Assembly: GCA_025370055.1 (NCBI GenBank)
Contig: CP073041.1
Coordinates: 2,542,001-2,606,000 of the forward strand
DNA: 64,000 bases
From: Woronichinia naegeliana WA131
GTDB taxonomy: Bacteria > Cyanobacteriota > Cyanobacteriia > Cyanobacteriales > Microcystaceae
Direction of reading: 5' to 3'
In this document: positions 10,280-20,457 of the stretch, piece by piece
Numbering within the stretch: position 1 is the stretch's first letter
How the letters are laid out: the number at the start of each line of letters is the position of its first letter
Program-made: the position numbers and the translations under genes
The notes under the pieces: generated by a model
The model's database searches: none
The model's input: only the letters and a program-made list of their open reading frames with translations
Told to the model about the DNA's origin: nothing

Positions 10280-10870
10280 TTAAGAATAATATCGTTTCTC
10301 ATTAGCAATTAACTTCGCCGCTAAAACACCGCCGACAAAACCAAAGAGATGACCCTGCCAGGAAACGCCTGGTTGATGGGGGAAAACGCCCCAGATTAGG
10401 CCTCCGTAAAGAAATCCAACCAAGAGAGAAAGAAAGATAGAGGCTAAATTACGCTGGAAGTAACCTCGTAGTAATAAAAAGCCTAAATAGCCGAAAATCA
10501 AACTACTGGCTCCAATATGCACTGTGTTACTAGGGGCAAAGATCCAAACACCTAGTCCGCCCACAATCATCGTGACAGCAGTAACGATCCAAAAATCGCT
10601 GACCTCCTGAAGCATCACTAACCAGCCCAGAATAATAAAAGGTACGGTGTTAGCCATTAAATGACCAAAGCCACCATGCAAAAAAGGGGCAAATAGAATT
10701 CCCCGTAAACCTATCAAAGAATGGGGAACAATCCCATACTGATCTAACTGATGATTAAAAACAAAGGTGTCTAGAATTTCTAAAATCCAAAAAACAGCCA
10801 CCAATGTTCCTAAAATCTGAACTTGAGCCTTAATGGATTGTGATAACGAGGACTTTTTCTGATTACTCAT
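10280..10870 (-). CDS. rhomboid family intramembrane serine protease
   Basis: A 196-aa polytopic membrane protein with about six transmembrane segments. The catalytic dyad is visible: Ser122 in HIGASSLIFGYLG (GxS motif) and His174 in WQGHLFGFVGG. The conserved HGGFGHLMANT loop (His65, His70, Asn74) supports the oxyanion site. It cleaves membrane proteins within or near the bilayer; the substrate is unknown. It lies 20 bases beyond the start of the DUF29 gene on the same strand, so the two were probably cotranscribed before the MITE insertion. Confidence 0.92.
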   Translation of the reverse strand: MSNQKKSSLSQSIKAQVQILGTLVAVFWILEILDTFVFNHQLDQYGIVPHSLIGLRGILFAPFLHGGFGHLMANTVPFIILGWLVMLQEVSDFWIVTAVTMIVGGLGVWIFAPSNTVHIGASSLIFGYLGFLLLRGYFQRNLASIFLSLLVGFLYGGLIWGVFPHQPGVSWQGHLFGFVGGVLAAKLIANEKRYYS

Positions 10871-11057
10871 AATTCAACCAATTTAATCAGGTTTATGAAA
10901 TTAAAATTGTTATTAAACAGCCGTCATCCAGCAAAAGTACTAGGTCTATTCAATTATTTAGCCCTATTAGAACCCATGATAGCAATTTACCCTAGGATTG
11001 GCAGTCGAGCCACTGCGATCAAACACCTTCCGATTCAATTCGGTCCGCAGAGACCAT

Positions 11058-12992
11058 TTATTCACCAGAAAGGCGATCGCCGGAATTTTGGAATAGGAAA
11101 GCTTGTTGGGGGATACCGATGCTGATTCCGGCGGCTTCAAAGGCTGATTTTAAGCGTAAACGCAATTCACGGGCCACAATCCACTGTTCACCAGGTTTCG
11201 TTTTAAGCCAGACTCGTAACCTTACCCCTAAATGAGATAAATCTTCCACACCCTTTAAATCCGGTGGTTCTGAAATGAGAGAATGCCATTGAGAATCGTG
11301 ATAAAGCTCTTCAGCCACTTGTCTTAAAATGCCTAATGCCTGTTGAATATCTGCATCATAGGAAATCTGAATACTGTAATCTACCCTTGACCAATCCTTG
11401 GTTTGATTGCGAACAATACCGACAGAACCATTGGGAATGGTGATCAAATCCCCATTACTACTGCGAAGACGAGTGACAAATAAATTGAGATCTTCTACTA
11501 AACCTTCATCATTCGCAATAATCACAAAATCGCCTACCGCGTAGGAATCATTAAAGAGATTAATTACACCAGAAATGACATCTTTAATCAAACTTTGAGA
11601 ACCAAAGGAAATGGCAAAACCGATAATTCCGGCCCCTGCTAAAATTGTAGCGATCGGAAAGTCAAAAATACCAAGAGATAAAATAATTCCTGTGCTGATC
11701 AACAAAACAAGACAAATTCCTTTTAGGGCATTGCTGATAGTTGGTATTCTGAGAATTCCACGATTAGAATTTTTGTCTCGTAAGTTAATATCTTCCTCCC
11801 AAATTTGTAACATTTTATCGATAAAGAAATCAGACATTTTAAGCAATACTAAAATAATCAGCCAAATTAAGATTAATGACATCGGTGCGCCTGCAATTTG
11901 GACACCTAGTTCACGACTATAGGGAAAAAGAGCAAGAATAAAGGCCAAGCCTCTTAACCATAATAACAGTTGAAAAAAACTTAACAGTCTTCTGAGGAAG
12001 ATAATGATTTTAATTTGTCTTTGATAGATTAATTTGGCATCCTCTCCAGTTTGACAGTACAAATACTTGCTAATGATACGAGGAATTTTCTTTTCAGGCA
12101 GTTCTTCACTCTGAGGAGAAACAATAAATTGAGGTTGAAACTTTTTGGAAAAAATCTCAAAAATAAGGAATAAACTTTTTTGCAGTTGATAGGGTTCCGA
12201 TGCCGGCCCAGTCGCTCCATGATTGGCTGGAATAGCATTGATCAGATCGGTGTCCTGAGCATTCTCAAGAAATTGGGCTAATGCTTTTTTAAGAGAGAAG
12301 ATATAACGGGTAAAAGCTGACTGAATAATTAACAGAATCAGACTAATAAGGGCGAGGGAAAAGAATAGTTTAACTGCCAGCCAACCCTGGGCTTGAAGAC
12401 TTTCTGGCTGACGTTCCTGTCTGGCCCTAATCAAGGCCTGACGTAATTGGTTGGCGGCTTCTGGGGCCATTTCGGCGATCGCTTGACCATGTAACTGGGC
12501 ATCATTTTCCGTAATCGTTCCAATCGTTTGGGGTTTAAGATTATTGGGATCACTCACGCGAATGACGGTCTGTCCATTGAGAACAGAAGGATAAACCTGA
12601 AGGGTATTGGGATCAAAACCGCGCTCAATAATTTCTTTAATATTATTTTGAATCCGTGTGACTCGATCCTGTAGAGGAGCAGTAGCTTTTTCGCCTTTAT
12701 CGTCTTCAACTGAGGCTGGAACGGCTACATAGAAAAGCGGAATACCATCAACTTTTACAGGAGCATAGACTAAATTGCCAATCTGTCCAGAGAGCGGTCT
12801 GGAGCCATTTCTGATGAGTTCGGTGACGTTGTTAGGAAGATTTGGTGTTTGGGCTTGAATGAAAGGAGATGTATTAAGGACAATCACTAAACTTAGCCCA
12901 AAAATAAAGACTCGATTGAGCCATGCGGGCCATTGCAGATATTTTTTAATTTTTTGATTCACAAGAGTTTGGATCAATATCATCATAATCAA
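11058..12992 (-). CDS. MscS-type mechanosensitive channel protein
   Basis: A 644-aa inner-membrane protein. It starts with a hydrophobic signal/TM (residues ~24-48), then a ~150-residue extracytoplasmic domain, a TM at ~205-230, a cytoplasmic linker and several TMs at ~340-470. The pore-lining helix and beta domain of the MscS family follow, with GAGIIGFAISFGSQSLIKD and then GDFVIIANDEGLVEDL. The C-terminal mixed domain ends after GIPQQAFLF. It is likely an osmotic release channel or a related small-molecule channel. The extra periplasmic domain makes it one of the larger MscS variants. Confidence 0.9.
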   Translation of the reverse strand: MIMMILIQTLVNQKIKKYLQWPAWLNRVFIFGLSLVIVLNTSPFIQAQTPNLPNNVTELIRNGSRPLSGQIGNLVYAPVKVDGIPLFYVAVPASVEDDKGEKATAPLQDRVTRIQNNIKEIIERGFDPNTLQVYPSVLNGQTVIRVSDPNNLKPQTIGTITENDAQLHGQAIAEMAPEAANQLRQALIRARQERQPESLQAQGWLAVKLFFSLALISLILLIIQSAFTRYIFSLKKALAQFLENAQDTDLINAIPANHGATGPASEPYQLQKSLFLIFEIFSKKFQPQFIVSPQSEELPEKKIPRIISKYLYCQTGEDAKLIYQRQIKIIIFLRRLLSFFQLLLWLRGLAFILALFPYSRELGVQIAGAPMSLILIWLIILVLLKMSDFFIDKMLQIWEEDINLRDKNSNRGILRIPTISNALKGICLVLLISTGIILSLGIFDFPIATILAGAGIIGFAISFGSQSLIKDVISGVINLFNDSYAVGDFVIIANDEGLVEDLNLFVTRLRSSNGDLITIPNGSVGIVRNQTKDWSRVDYSIQISYDADIQQALGILRQVAEELYHDSQWHSLISEPPDLKGVEDLSHLGVRLRVWLKTKPGEQWIVARELRLRLKSAFEAAGISIGIPQQAFLFQNSGDRLSGE

Positions 12993-13644
12993 GACGGAGC
13001 TTTAAACTAGATTGAAAAATTTCCCCACAATGGCGATCGCGGAAACGGATAAAAGGCGTATTTTATAAAAAATTGGCTGAATCATGGTCTGACACCACCA
13101 CGGCACTAAAATCACTACTGATTTATCAATTATCTATGTTATCACATTACTAAGTATTTTTTTGACTTTTCAAACGTCCTCTTAATTAAGTTTTGTATTA
13201 TGTTCAATTAATTTATGGTAAATTAAACAATTTAAGCAAGCAAGCAAGAAATAAAGCAAGTATCTGTCATGTTTGTATCAGAAAATATGCAAATTGTATC
13301 ACCAAGAAATTTAACCAAGCGATCGCCATCCAAAGCAAGAATTAATTGCTTTCTAGAAGGTTGATCTAAGCAAAATATTAGTATTAACGTTACTGAGCTA
13401 TCCTTGATCTTTATCAACAAGGGCTTTTAAACCCTTGTCCGTGTTCCAACGACAAATTACTAAACTTCTTTCAAGGCCAGTCAATGACCTCATGAAGAAA
13501 AAGCTATAATTTTTCAAGAAACTCATTCAAACTGTTTTGCTGATATTTAGATTAGGGATTGCTATTTTTTGGAATATTAGTTAAAGTTAAATTTTAGGGA
13601 GGTTCAGTAAAAATAGAGAATTTTTCATAAACTTAGTTTCTTCT
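12993..13644. other. intergenic stretch, no gene recognised
   Basis: No supported gene. The stretch is AT-rich and includes a short run of GCAAGCAAGCAAG repeats near 13234-13248 and a REP-like palindrome at 13418-13437. It separates the MscS gene from a Uma2 pseudogene. Confidence 0.6.
13418..13437. repeat. REP-like palindrome
   Basis: CAAGGG and CCCTTG arms around a TTTTAA-centred loop form a near-perfect palindrome. A closely related 20-bp palindrome (CAAGGGGCTTAAGCCCCTTG) lies at 56310-56329, so both look like members of a dispersed intergenic hairpin family. Confidence 0.5.
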
Positions 13645-13920
13645 CGCCACCCCGGAGCAGAAGATGTTTATTTGATTATCGAAATTGCTGATAGCACTTT
13701 AAAAACTGATTTAACCCTCAAAAAACAAGTTTATGCCGAGGCAAAAATCCCAGATTATTGGGTATGAGATCTAATCAAACGGCAACTTTATGTTTATCGA
13801 CAACCGACAGAGAAGGGTTATCCACAGGAACCAATCTTATCGGAACAGCATAGTATTGCGCCGCTCTCCTTTCCTAATTTTCAAGTCAAAGTAGGAGAAA
13901 TGCTTAGACCGACTCATTAA
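13645..13920 (+). pseudogene. Uma2 (DUF820) nuclease-family fragment
   Basis: The frame aligns almost base for base with the C-terminal 40 percent of the intact Uma2 gene at 29911-30543, including [19 protein letters not shown] and KIPDYWV. An in-frame TGA follows DYWV, where the intact copy has TTG (Leu). The N-terminal half is absent. It is a recent partial duplicate that has decayed; a still smaller piece of the same gene end is at 20395-20457. Confidence 0.85.
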
Positions 13921-15094
13921 TTAGCCAATGGTATTGTATTGCATGGTACTAACAGATCCTGTACAGATCAAGGATGGTGCGACCCGTTTGGCTTAAACCC
14001 ATACACAGAAAGCGTTTAAACGCAATCTGAAACAGGGGAACAGCCAGCAAGGTTCACAAACTACCGAGTAATTTAGGTAGAAATAACCGAACCTTGACAA
14101 CTCAATCAACCTGCTGGTGGATTAGAAACCAAGACCTAAGCCTCACAGGCAACAAAACAGGTCAGGGGAACTAAGGAGCCCAGCCCACTGAGGTATACAG
14201 TGTGACTCCACTCCTACAGGCGCAAAAGGATGACCACCCAAGGGTCTGAAGCTAGGAGAAAAGCCAGAATCGGTTAGCTGTTAGACCGAGAAATGGCAGG
14301 GAATGATACATGGTTAACGAAAGTGAACTGCTTCCGAGTCGTAAGTTGCAATGGCGAAAACATAACAGATGATACGCCAAGCCAAAAGGCATGATTCTAG
14401 GATTAGACTGCGTCGTTGTCTAATTAAACATACCCAAATAGAATCCGACTTAAGGGCAGAACCTAAATATCATATAAGGTCGATTGGGAACGGGATAACC
14501 CTCTAACGTCTCTTAGAAAGGTCGATTTTCTAAGTAGTTAGTCCGCGCAAGACGTTAAAGGGAGGGATTCTCCAAGAAGCAAAGGCTTTCTTGTAACGAG
14601 AAAGATAAGCTGACGTGGAGAGGCTTCTAAAGAGTAAATTATTGGAGTAAGTAGAAATGACTAATGCCATTAGTAGTAGTACTAAGAGGAAAGTAAAGTA
14701 CCCTGAATCTACACATTGGTCAGAAATCAACTGGCGCAAGGTGGAAAGGAAGGTATACAAACTACAGAAACGTATTTACAAAGCCACTCAAGAAGGAAAC
14801 CACAGAACAGCTAAATCTCTACAAAAAACCCTGCTCAATTCTTGGTCAGCCAAAGCTCTCGCCGTCAAAAAGGTAACACAAGAGAATAGAGGGAAGAAAA
14901 CGGCAGGAGTAGATGGAATAAAACAACTAACTCCGAGCCAACGCCTAAAACTGGTCAACGAACTCAAATTAAAAAGTAAGTCAAAACCAGTTAAAAGGGT
15001 TTGGATACCTAAGCCAAACAAGGACGAAAAACGACCTCTAGGAATACCCACAATAGAGGAGAGAGCAAGGCAAGCACTTGTAAAAATGGCACTA

Positions 15095-16319
15095 GTGGTC
15101 TGTCAAGCTAAAGATTGTGAATTTGAGGGAAAATGGAGAGGCTATTCATTACCTCAACAGATATCGTAATAAGTAACCATGCTCAAGACCTATATTGTCC
15201 GATTAAGTCAAGAAGAACGTCAGACCCTAAAAGATTTGGTATCCATCGGCAAAGGAGCGGCTTACAAAATTAAGCACGCCAATATTCTGTTAAACATTGA
15301 TGTGAATGGACAAGGATGGACGGATGAGGAAGCTGCCGCCGCCTTTAGTTGTCACCGTAACACAGTCGCCAATCTCAGGGAGCGATTGGTCAATGAAGGT
15401 GTGGAGTCAGCATTAAGCCGCAAGCCCCGCAAAACGCCGCCTCGTCAACCGATTATTGATGGAGAGGTAGAAGCAAAACTAATCGCCTTACGTTGTGGAG
15501 AACCGCCTGCTGGTCAAGCCCGTTGGACATTGAGGTTACTAGCCGACAAGGCGGTCGAGTTAGAAATTGTGCCAGCAATTAGTCACGAAACCGTGCGTCA
15601 AGTGTTAAAAAAAACGAACTAAAACCTCATCTGCGACAGATGTACGTGATTCCACCAGAAAAGAGTGCCGAATTTGTGTCTAACATGGAAGATGTTCTAG
15701 AAATTTATCACCGACCCTATGACCCCAATTGTCCAGTGATTTGCATGGATGAGCAACCTATACAATTGGTCAAAGAAACCCGCCTTCCTCTACCAGCCAA
15801 ACCTGGACAGCCAGAGGCGCATGATTACGAATATGAACGCAATGGAACAGCCAATATCTTTATGTTTACAGAACCCTTGTCTGGGTGGCGAAAGACAGTT
15901 GTCAGTGAACGTAGAACATCGGTTGACTGGGCAACAGAAATTAAGAATTTACTCGATAACGACTATGCTGATAACGACAAAGTCATTTTAGTATGTGATC
16001 AGCTAAATACTCACAAACTTGCCTCACTATATGAAGCATTTGAGCCTTCCACGGCTCGTCGTCTAGTCGAACGGTTGGAAATTCACCATACCCCAAAACA
16101 TGGCAGTTGGCTTAATATTGCTGAAAACGAGCTGTCCGCAATGACTTGGCAATGCCTAGCTCGTCGAATTCCAGATCGGGAAACTTTAGAGCAAGAAACA
16201 ACGGCTTGGTACACTCAGCGCAATCATTCCCAAAAGTCGGTAGATTGGCAATTCACGACGGCTGAGGCTCGTATCCGTCTCAAGCGTCTTTATCCACAAA
16301 TAGAAAATTGACAGACCAC
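15095..16319 (+). mobile_element. IS630-type element A (1225 bp)
   Basis: Ends GTGGTCTGTCAA and TTGACAGACCAC are perfect inverted repeats, flanked by the TA duplication typical of IS630/Tc1-mariner elements (15093-15094 and 16320-16321). It is inserted in the RT domain of the group II intron protein, in the same orientation. Confidence 0.93.
15179..16311 (+). CDS. IS630-family transposase, two frames with -1 shift
   Basis: The first frame (15179-15622) holds the helix-turn-helix DNA-binding part. The second (ATG at 15640, to 16311) holds the DDE part: ICMDEQP, LVCDQLNTH and the SWLNIAENE motif with its last acidic residue. The frames are joined by a -1 slip at a textbook A-AAA-AAA heptamer at 15607-15613, after which the second frame reads NELKPHLRQMYVIPPEKS. 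Programmed frameshifting is therefore very likely and the transposase looks functional. Confidence 0.9.
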
Positions 16320-17723
16320 TAGAGCCTGAATGGGAATCTAAATTCGAGCCAAACAGCTTCGGCTTTAGACCAGCAAAAAGTACCCACGACGCTTGTGGCA
16401 TGGTGTTTAGCGCACTATCCAAAAGTGAAGAAAAATGGGTGCTAGATGCCGACATTAGTGGATGTTTCGACAACATCGACCATCAGTACTTACTTGACAA
16501 GGTGAACGCCACCCCAAAAATCAGAAGACAGATAAAAGCATGGCTAAAATCTGGAGCAATAGATTTTTATGGGATAAAGGACAATAAAGGATTCTCCCCT
16601 ACATCCAAAGGCACACCGCAAGGTGGAATAATATCACCCCTGTTAGCAAACATAGCCTTACACGGACTGGAAACAGACCTCAAGGAATGGCTATGGAGCG
16701 AAAAGAAATACAGGAAGAAATATTACAACATCTGCACAAACTCTATGCACAGTCTAAGTCAGCAACAAACCAAAGCTACACTAACAGTAGTAAGATACGC
16801 TGATGATTTCGTGGTAATACACGAAGACAAGGACATCATAGAAGAATGTCAAGAGGTTATCCAGAAATTTCTGACCCCCATTGGTCTTACACTCAGAGAA
16901 GACAAAACCAGTATCAAAAGCAGCAGAGAAGGATTCGACTTTCTCGGATTCAACTTCAAGCAATACAAAACTGGATTATACAGAAGCAACAAGCTATCCA
17001 ATGGCAAGCCAACAGGATACACAACGCTCATCAAACCTTCTCGTAAGGCAATCAAGGAACACTATGGAAGACTAGCGGAGATCATCGACCATTGCAAGTC
17101 AGCCCCACAAGAAGTCCTTATCAAAAGACTAAACCCAATCATCAAAGGATGGGCGAACTATTACCGATTCGCCAATTCCAAAGAAACATTTGGGAAATTA
17201 GACCATCTACTATTCTGGAAACTCAGAAAATGGGCTAGAAGAAGACATCCTCAAAAACCAAGAGGATGGGTGGATAATAAGTATTTCCACACAATGGATA
17301 CTAATAAGGACAGAAAATGGGAATTTTCTGACAACAATACCACCCTACACGCTCATTCGGACACCAAAATCGAAAGGCACATAAGGGTAAAAGGTCACGC
17401 AAGTATCTATGATGGAAACGAGGCATATTGGGCAAACAGGGTGAAACACCATCCAACCATACGCCCAAGAGTACTGAAACTAATGAGCAGACAAAAAGGA
17501 GTGTGTCCATACTGTCACAATCCATTCAGGATTGACGACAAATGGGAGATAGACCACATTGTCCCCACTTATAAAGGCGGCAAGGATTATTATAATAATC
17601 TCCAGCTACTCCATCTGGATTGCCATGACAAGAAAACAAGGATTGATATGAAGGAAGAAACCTGTAGGGAAAACAAAGTTCAACGGTAAACCATCTGGCA
17701 AACCGAAAGGGATTAGAAGTCAG

Positions 17724-17757
17724 GAGCGTAGTGAGGTGAAAGTCTCATGCTACGTTC
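17724..17757 (+). ncRNA. group II intron domain V
   Basis: A 34-nt hairpin with the AGC catalytic triad near its 5' side and a GAAA-type tetraloop (TGAAAG). GAGCGTAG pairs with CTACGTTC. Size, loop and base composition match domain V, the catalytic core of the ribozyme. Confidence 0.85.
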
Positions 17758-17885
17758 TGAAGCCGAGTGCAAGTGGTGACACATGTGCTTAGGGCAACTA
17801 ATGTATTTGTTCCTGCAAAAATTTGTCCGTCATTACAACGCAATTTGCTGTATATTGGATTATATCTGATTAAGGAGTTCTTGGT

Positions 17886-18182
17886 ATGCAAACTATCCAA
17901 ATACAAGAATTTAACAATATTTCCGATCAAAAAATCTATCTAGAAAATATTGAGTATTTAAAACAACACTTCAATGAAATTCTTGAAATTTCTGAACAAA
18001 CCTTAGCTGAAAATCTGATAAAAGAAACGGAAATTTTACTGAAACAAACCCAAGATAATTCAAAAACATATCGGGAAAAATATGAAATTTTTATTCAATT
18101 AGATACTCTTTGATTAAATCAATGGCAACATTATAAAGGTCGTCCTGAAGCAATTGATTTATTAAATCGATTAGTGATTTAA
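17886..18182 (+). pseudogene. hypothetical protein with in-frame TGA
   Basis: A 75-aa frame with an AAGGAG site 8-12 bases before the ATG ends at TGA 18111-18113. The same frame stays open for another 22 codons (LNQWQHYKGRPEAIDLLNR) to a TAA at 18180. The composition of the extension resembles real protein, so the TGA is probably a nonsense mutation. The protein is helical and Glu/Lys/Gln rich; I do not recognise a family. It lies directly upstream of the nuclease/PIN gene pair. Confidence 0.5.
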
Positions 18183-18208
18183 CAAATTTCTTTATTGCCC
18201 ATTACAAG

Positions 18209-19039
18209 ATGTTTCTTGAACTTTCTTTGATTAATGAAAGAAGAACGGGAAATGAGCGAGAAGATCTTGAAAGAATAGCATCAGGTTTTCTGTTTGTTTC
18301 AGAAAGTATAGATGTATTTTTTACATATTTTTCTATGGCTGAACTTAAGCAAATTTATCTTCGTGCTAAGAAAATATTAGTTTCTACAGCTCGTAGTATA
18401 ACTGAATATCTTGGAGAGGAATTAGAACTTTCAAAATTAGCAACCCAACTCAGAGCTTATAGCAGCCTTATTATATTAAGAATAGAACAATCTATTGATA
18501 AATCTTATTTAATTGAAAATTCATTGCAAAATCAGATTTCAGATGTTTCAGAAAAAATTATTGGATCTCAGTCTCGGTATAAATATCTAGGTTGGGATTT
18601 ATTGATTAATAACTATCAAGGAGAACTGATTCTTGGAGTTCAACTCAAAACTAAAATGAATACCTGCTCGGATTGGGCTGTGAAATTTCGCCATAATATC
18701 TTAATGGATAGTCCTGTACAAAGAATTCCTTTCTTTTTAATGGCTTTTCCAGATCGTTTTTACCTATGGACTGAACCTGAAGTTTATTCAAGTCAAACCG
18801 AACCTACCTATATTATTGATGCTATTCCTGTCCTAAAGCCCTATTTTGAAAGAGCAGGGATAATACCTGAAAAAATTCGAGGGGACAGTTTTGAATTATT
18901 GGTTGCGTCTTGGCTTTCTGATCTGATTAACACTGAAAAGTTACCTGAAGAATTCAATGAATCTCAGCGTTGGTTAATTGACTCAGAATTATATATGGCG
19001 ATATCAGGAGAAAATTTAAAGTATGGAGCAACTGAATGA
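18209..19039 (+). CDS. unknown protein with PD-(D/E)xK-like nuclease core
   Basis: A 276-aa protein that I do not assign to a named family. Residues ~15-110 form a helical N-terminal region. Residues ~124-175 look like a restriction-endonuclease-like core: a WD pair at 129-130, a short loop, then the strand ILGVQLKTK with Gln145 and Lys147 in the D...(E/Q)xK spacing, and later strands FFLMAFPDRFYLWT. The C-terminus is helical. Its stop overlaps the start of the PIN gene by 4 bases (ATGA), so the two are translationally coupled. A role as a paired nuclease or toxin-like module is inference. Confidence 0.6.
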   Translation: MFLELSLINERRTGNEREDLERIASGFLFVSESIDVFFTYFSMAELKQIYLRAKKILVSTARSITEYLGEELELSKLATQLRAYSSLIILRIEQSIDKSYLIENSLQNQISDVSEKIIGSQSRYKYLGWDLLINNYQGELILGVQLKTKMNTCSDWAVKFRHNILMDSPVQRIPFFLMAFPDRFYLWTEPEVYSSQTEPTYIIDAIPVLKPYFERAGIIPEKIRGDSFELLVASWLSDLINTEKLPEEFNESQRWLIDSELYMAISGENLKYGATE

Positions 19040-19635
19040 ATATTTACGTTGAAACCAATTTTATTTTAGAACTTATTTTTGAACAAGAACAATGTGCTAT
19101 TTGTGAGAAGATTTTAGGATTTTGTGAAGCCCAAAAAGCTAACCTTATCATTCCCGCTTATAGTCTAGCAGAACCCCATAAAAAATTAATTCGACAAGCA
19201 AAGGAGCGTCGAAAATTGCAACAGTCACTTGATCAAGAATTGCGAGAACTTTCGCGCACTAAATCCTATAAAAACCGCCTATACAGCATAGAAAATATTA
19301 AAAGTTTAATTGTTCAAAGTAGTCAAGATGCAAGCGAAAAATTTGTTAAATATAGAGAATATATTTTGAAGATTGCAGAAATCATTCCACTCAATGCTAA
19401 TATTTTACTTAAAGCCGTATCTGCCGAAGAAAATTATGATCTAAGTCCACAAGATGCCTTAGTTTATGTTTCAGTGCTTAAGCATTTACAAAATAATAAA
19501 CCAGATCAAGCTTGTTTTTTAAACCGAAACTCTAAAGATTTTAAGACTCCGGATATTATTGATGAACTCAAAAGCTTAAACTGTAGATTAATTACTCAAT
19601 TTAATGATGGCTACGATTTTCTTATTTCATCTTAG
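19036..19635 (+). CDS. PIN-domain protein
   Basis: A 199-aa protein with a PIN-like layout: first strand IYVETNFILEL (Glu6 in place of the usual Asp), SLAEP with Glu46, a helical insert, SPQDALVYVSV with Asp140, and FLNRNSKDF with Asn165/Asp168. PIN domains are metal-dependent RNases, often toxins (VapC) but also RNA-processing enzymes. At 199 aa with a long helical insert (residues ~50-115) it is larger than typical VapC. It is translationally coupled to the preceding gene; no small antitoxin is seen next to it. Confidence 0.7.
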   Translation: MNIYVETNFILELIFEQEQCAICEKILGFCEAQKANLIIPAYSLAEPHKKLIRQAKERRKLQQSLDQELRELSRTKSYKNRLYSIENIKSLIVQSSQDASEKFVKYREYILKIAEIIPLNANILLKAVSAEENYDLSPQDALVYVSVLKHLQNNKPDQACFLNRNSKDFKTPDIIDELKSLNCRLITQFNDGYDFLISS

Positions 19636-19794
19636 GACTAGGACATTTCTGGTAAAGAAACTAATCACAAAGAAACTACTCACCCAAAAACTTGTTTTTA
19701 TTTTACATTATAGAAAGAGGAATTCCGCGATCGCTCAGTGCCGCTTTGCGATCGCTCTTTTAAGCTATTTAAACTAATTTAAGGAAAATTGATA

Positions 19795-20370
19795 ATGACG
19801 ACTCTTACCGTTAATCTTCCTATAAATCTCAAATTAAGTGATGATCAATTTGAAGACCTGATCTCGGCCAATCGAGACAGTAAATTTGAATTAACTGCAA
19901 CAGGGGAATTATTAATTATGTCACCAACGGGCGGTGAAACAGGCAATCGTAATTTTGAATTAGGTGGCCAATTTTGGTTATGGAATCGAGAAAAAGGGCT
20001 AGGCAAAGCTTTTGATTCTTCGACGGGTTTTCAGTTACCGAATGGAGCCAAGCGATCGCCGGATTTAAGTTGGATTACCCTGGAAAAGTGGGATGCTTTA
20101 ACCCCTGCCCAACGCCGTAAGTTTTTGCCTATGTGTCCTGATTTTGTGGTAGAATTAGTTTCTGAATCCGATGACCTTAAAGAGATTGAAGAGAAGATGC
20201 AGGAATATGTGGATAATGGCTTAGGTTTAGGATGGTTAATCATTCCTAAAACTCGTCAAGTTAAGATTTATCGACCCCAGCAAGCCACAGAAATCTTAGA
20301 ATCGCCGATATCTTTATCGGGAGAATCCGTTTTAGTTGATTTTGTTTTAGATTTAACCCCTATTTGGTAA
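19795..20370 (+). CDS. Uma2 family (DUF820) nuclease-fold protein
   Basis: A 191-aa Uma2/DUF820 protein of the restriction-endonuclease-like superfamily. Motifs: DSKFELTATGELLIMSPTGGETG near the N-terminus, SPDLSWI (PD), FVVELVSESDD with the catalytic-type E, and EKMQEYVDNGLGLGWLI. ATG 19795 is preceded by an AAGGAAA site; a TTG at 19789 is less likely. These genes are greatly expanded in cyanobacteria and their function is not settled. Confidence 0.88.
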   Translation: MTTLTVNLPINLKLSDDQFEDLISANRDSKFELTATGELLIMSPTGGETGNRNFELGGQFWLWNREKGLGKAFDSSTGFQLPNGAKRSPDLSWITLEKWDALTPAQRRKFLPMCPDFVVELVSESDDLKEIEEKMQEYVDNGLGLGWLIIPKTRQVKIYRPQQATEILESPISLSGESVLVDFVLDLTPIW

Positions 20371-20394
20371 ATTCTCAACAAGAAATGTAGCTTT

Positions 20395-20457
20395 GCGCCG
20401 CTCTCCTTTTCTGATTTTCGAGTTAAAGTAGGAGAAATGCTTAAAGCGATTTATTAA
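20395..20457 (+). pseudogene. tail fragment of a Uma2 gene
   Basis: A 20-codon piece ([20 protein letters not shown]) ending in TAA that matches the extreme C-terminus of the Uma2 gene at 29911-30543 and of its pseudogene at 13645-13920. It sits between a different Uma2 gene and the broken DUF2887 gene. Confidence 0.7.

Larger units (their letters stand above)
14657..17689 (+). pseudogene. ltrA: group II intron reverse transcriptase/maturase, split
   Basis: Removing 15095-16319 with one TA joins the codon CTA ending at 15094 to GAG at 16322, giving 601 aa. The order is: N-terminal RT domain (KTAGVDG, RPLGIPTIEERARQ), then FGFRPAKSTHDA, catalytic DADISGCFD, GTPQGGIISPLLANI and YADD (about residues 305-308). 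The maturase X domain follows (IKGWANYYR), and a C-terminal HNH endonuclease has CPYC, then EIDHIVP and a closing LDCH. All domains look intact apart from the insertion. Confidence 0.93.
13977..17798 (+). mobile_element. group II intron, interrupted by an IS630 element
   Basis: The 5' end GTGCGAC at 13977 matches the group II consensus. Ribozyme domains I-IV occupy 13977-14656, the intron-encoded protein 14657-17689, and domain V 17724-17757; a domain VI-like hairpin ends near GGGCAAC at 17791-17798. The 3' boundary is approximate. The intron sits just downstream of a Uma2 pseudogene. The protein gene is split by an IS630-type element at 15095-16319, so self-encoded mobility should be lost, while the RNA could still splice if a maturase is supplied in trans. 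Confidence 0.85.

Noticed and set aside
10895-11125. Small plus-strand frame between the rhomboid and MscS genes
   Set aside because: Overlaps the end of the MscS gene on the other strand and shows no family features or ribosome binding site.
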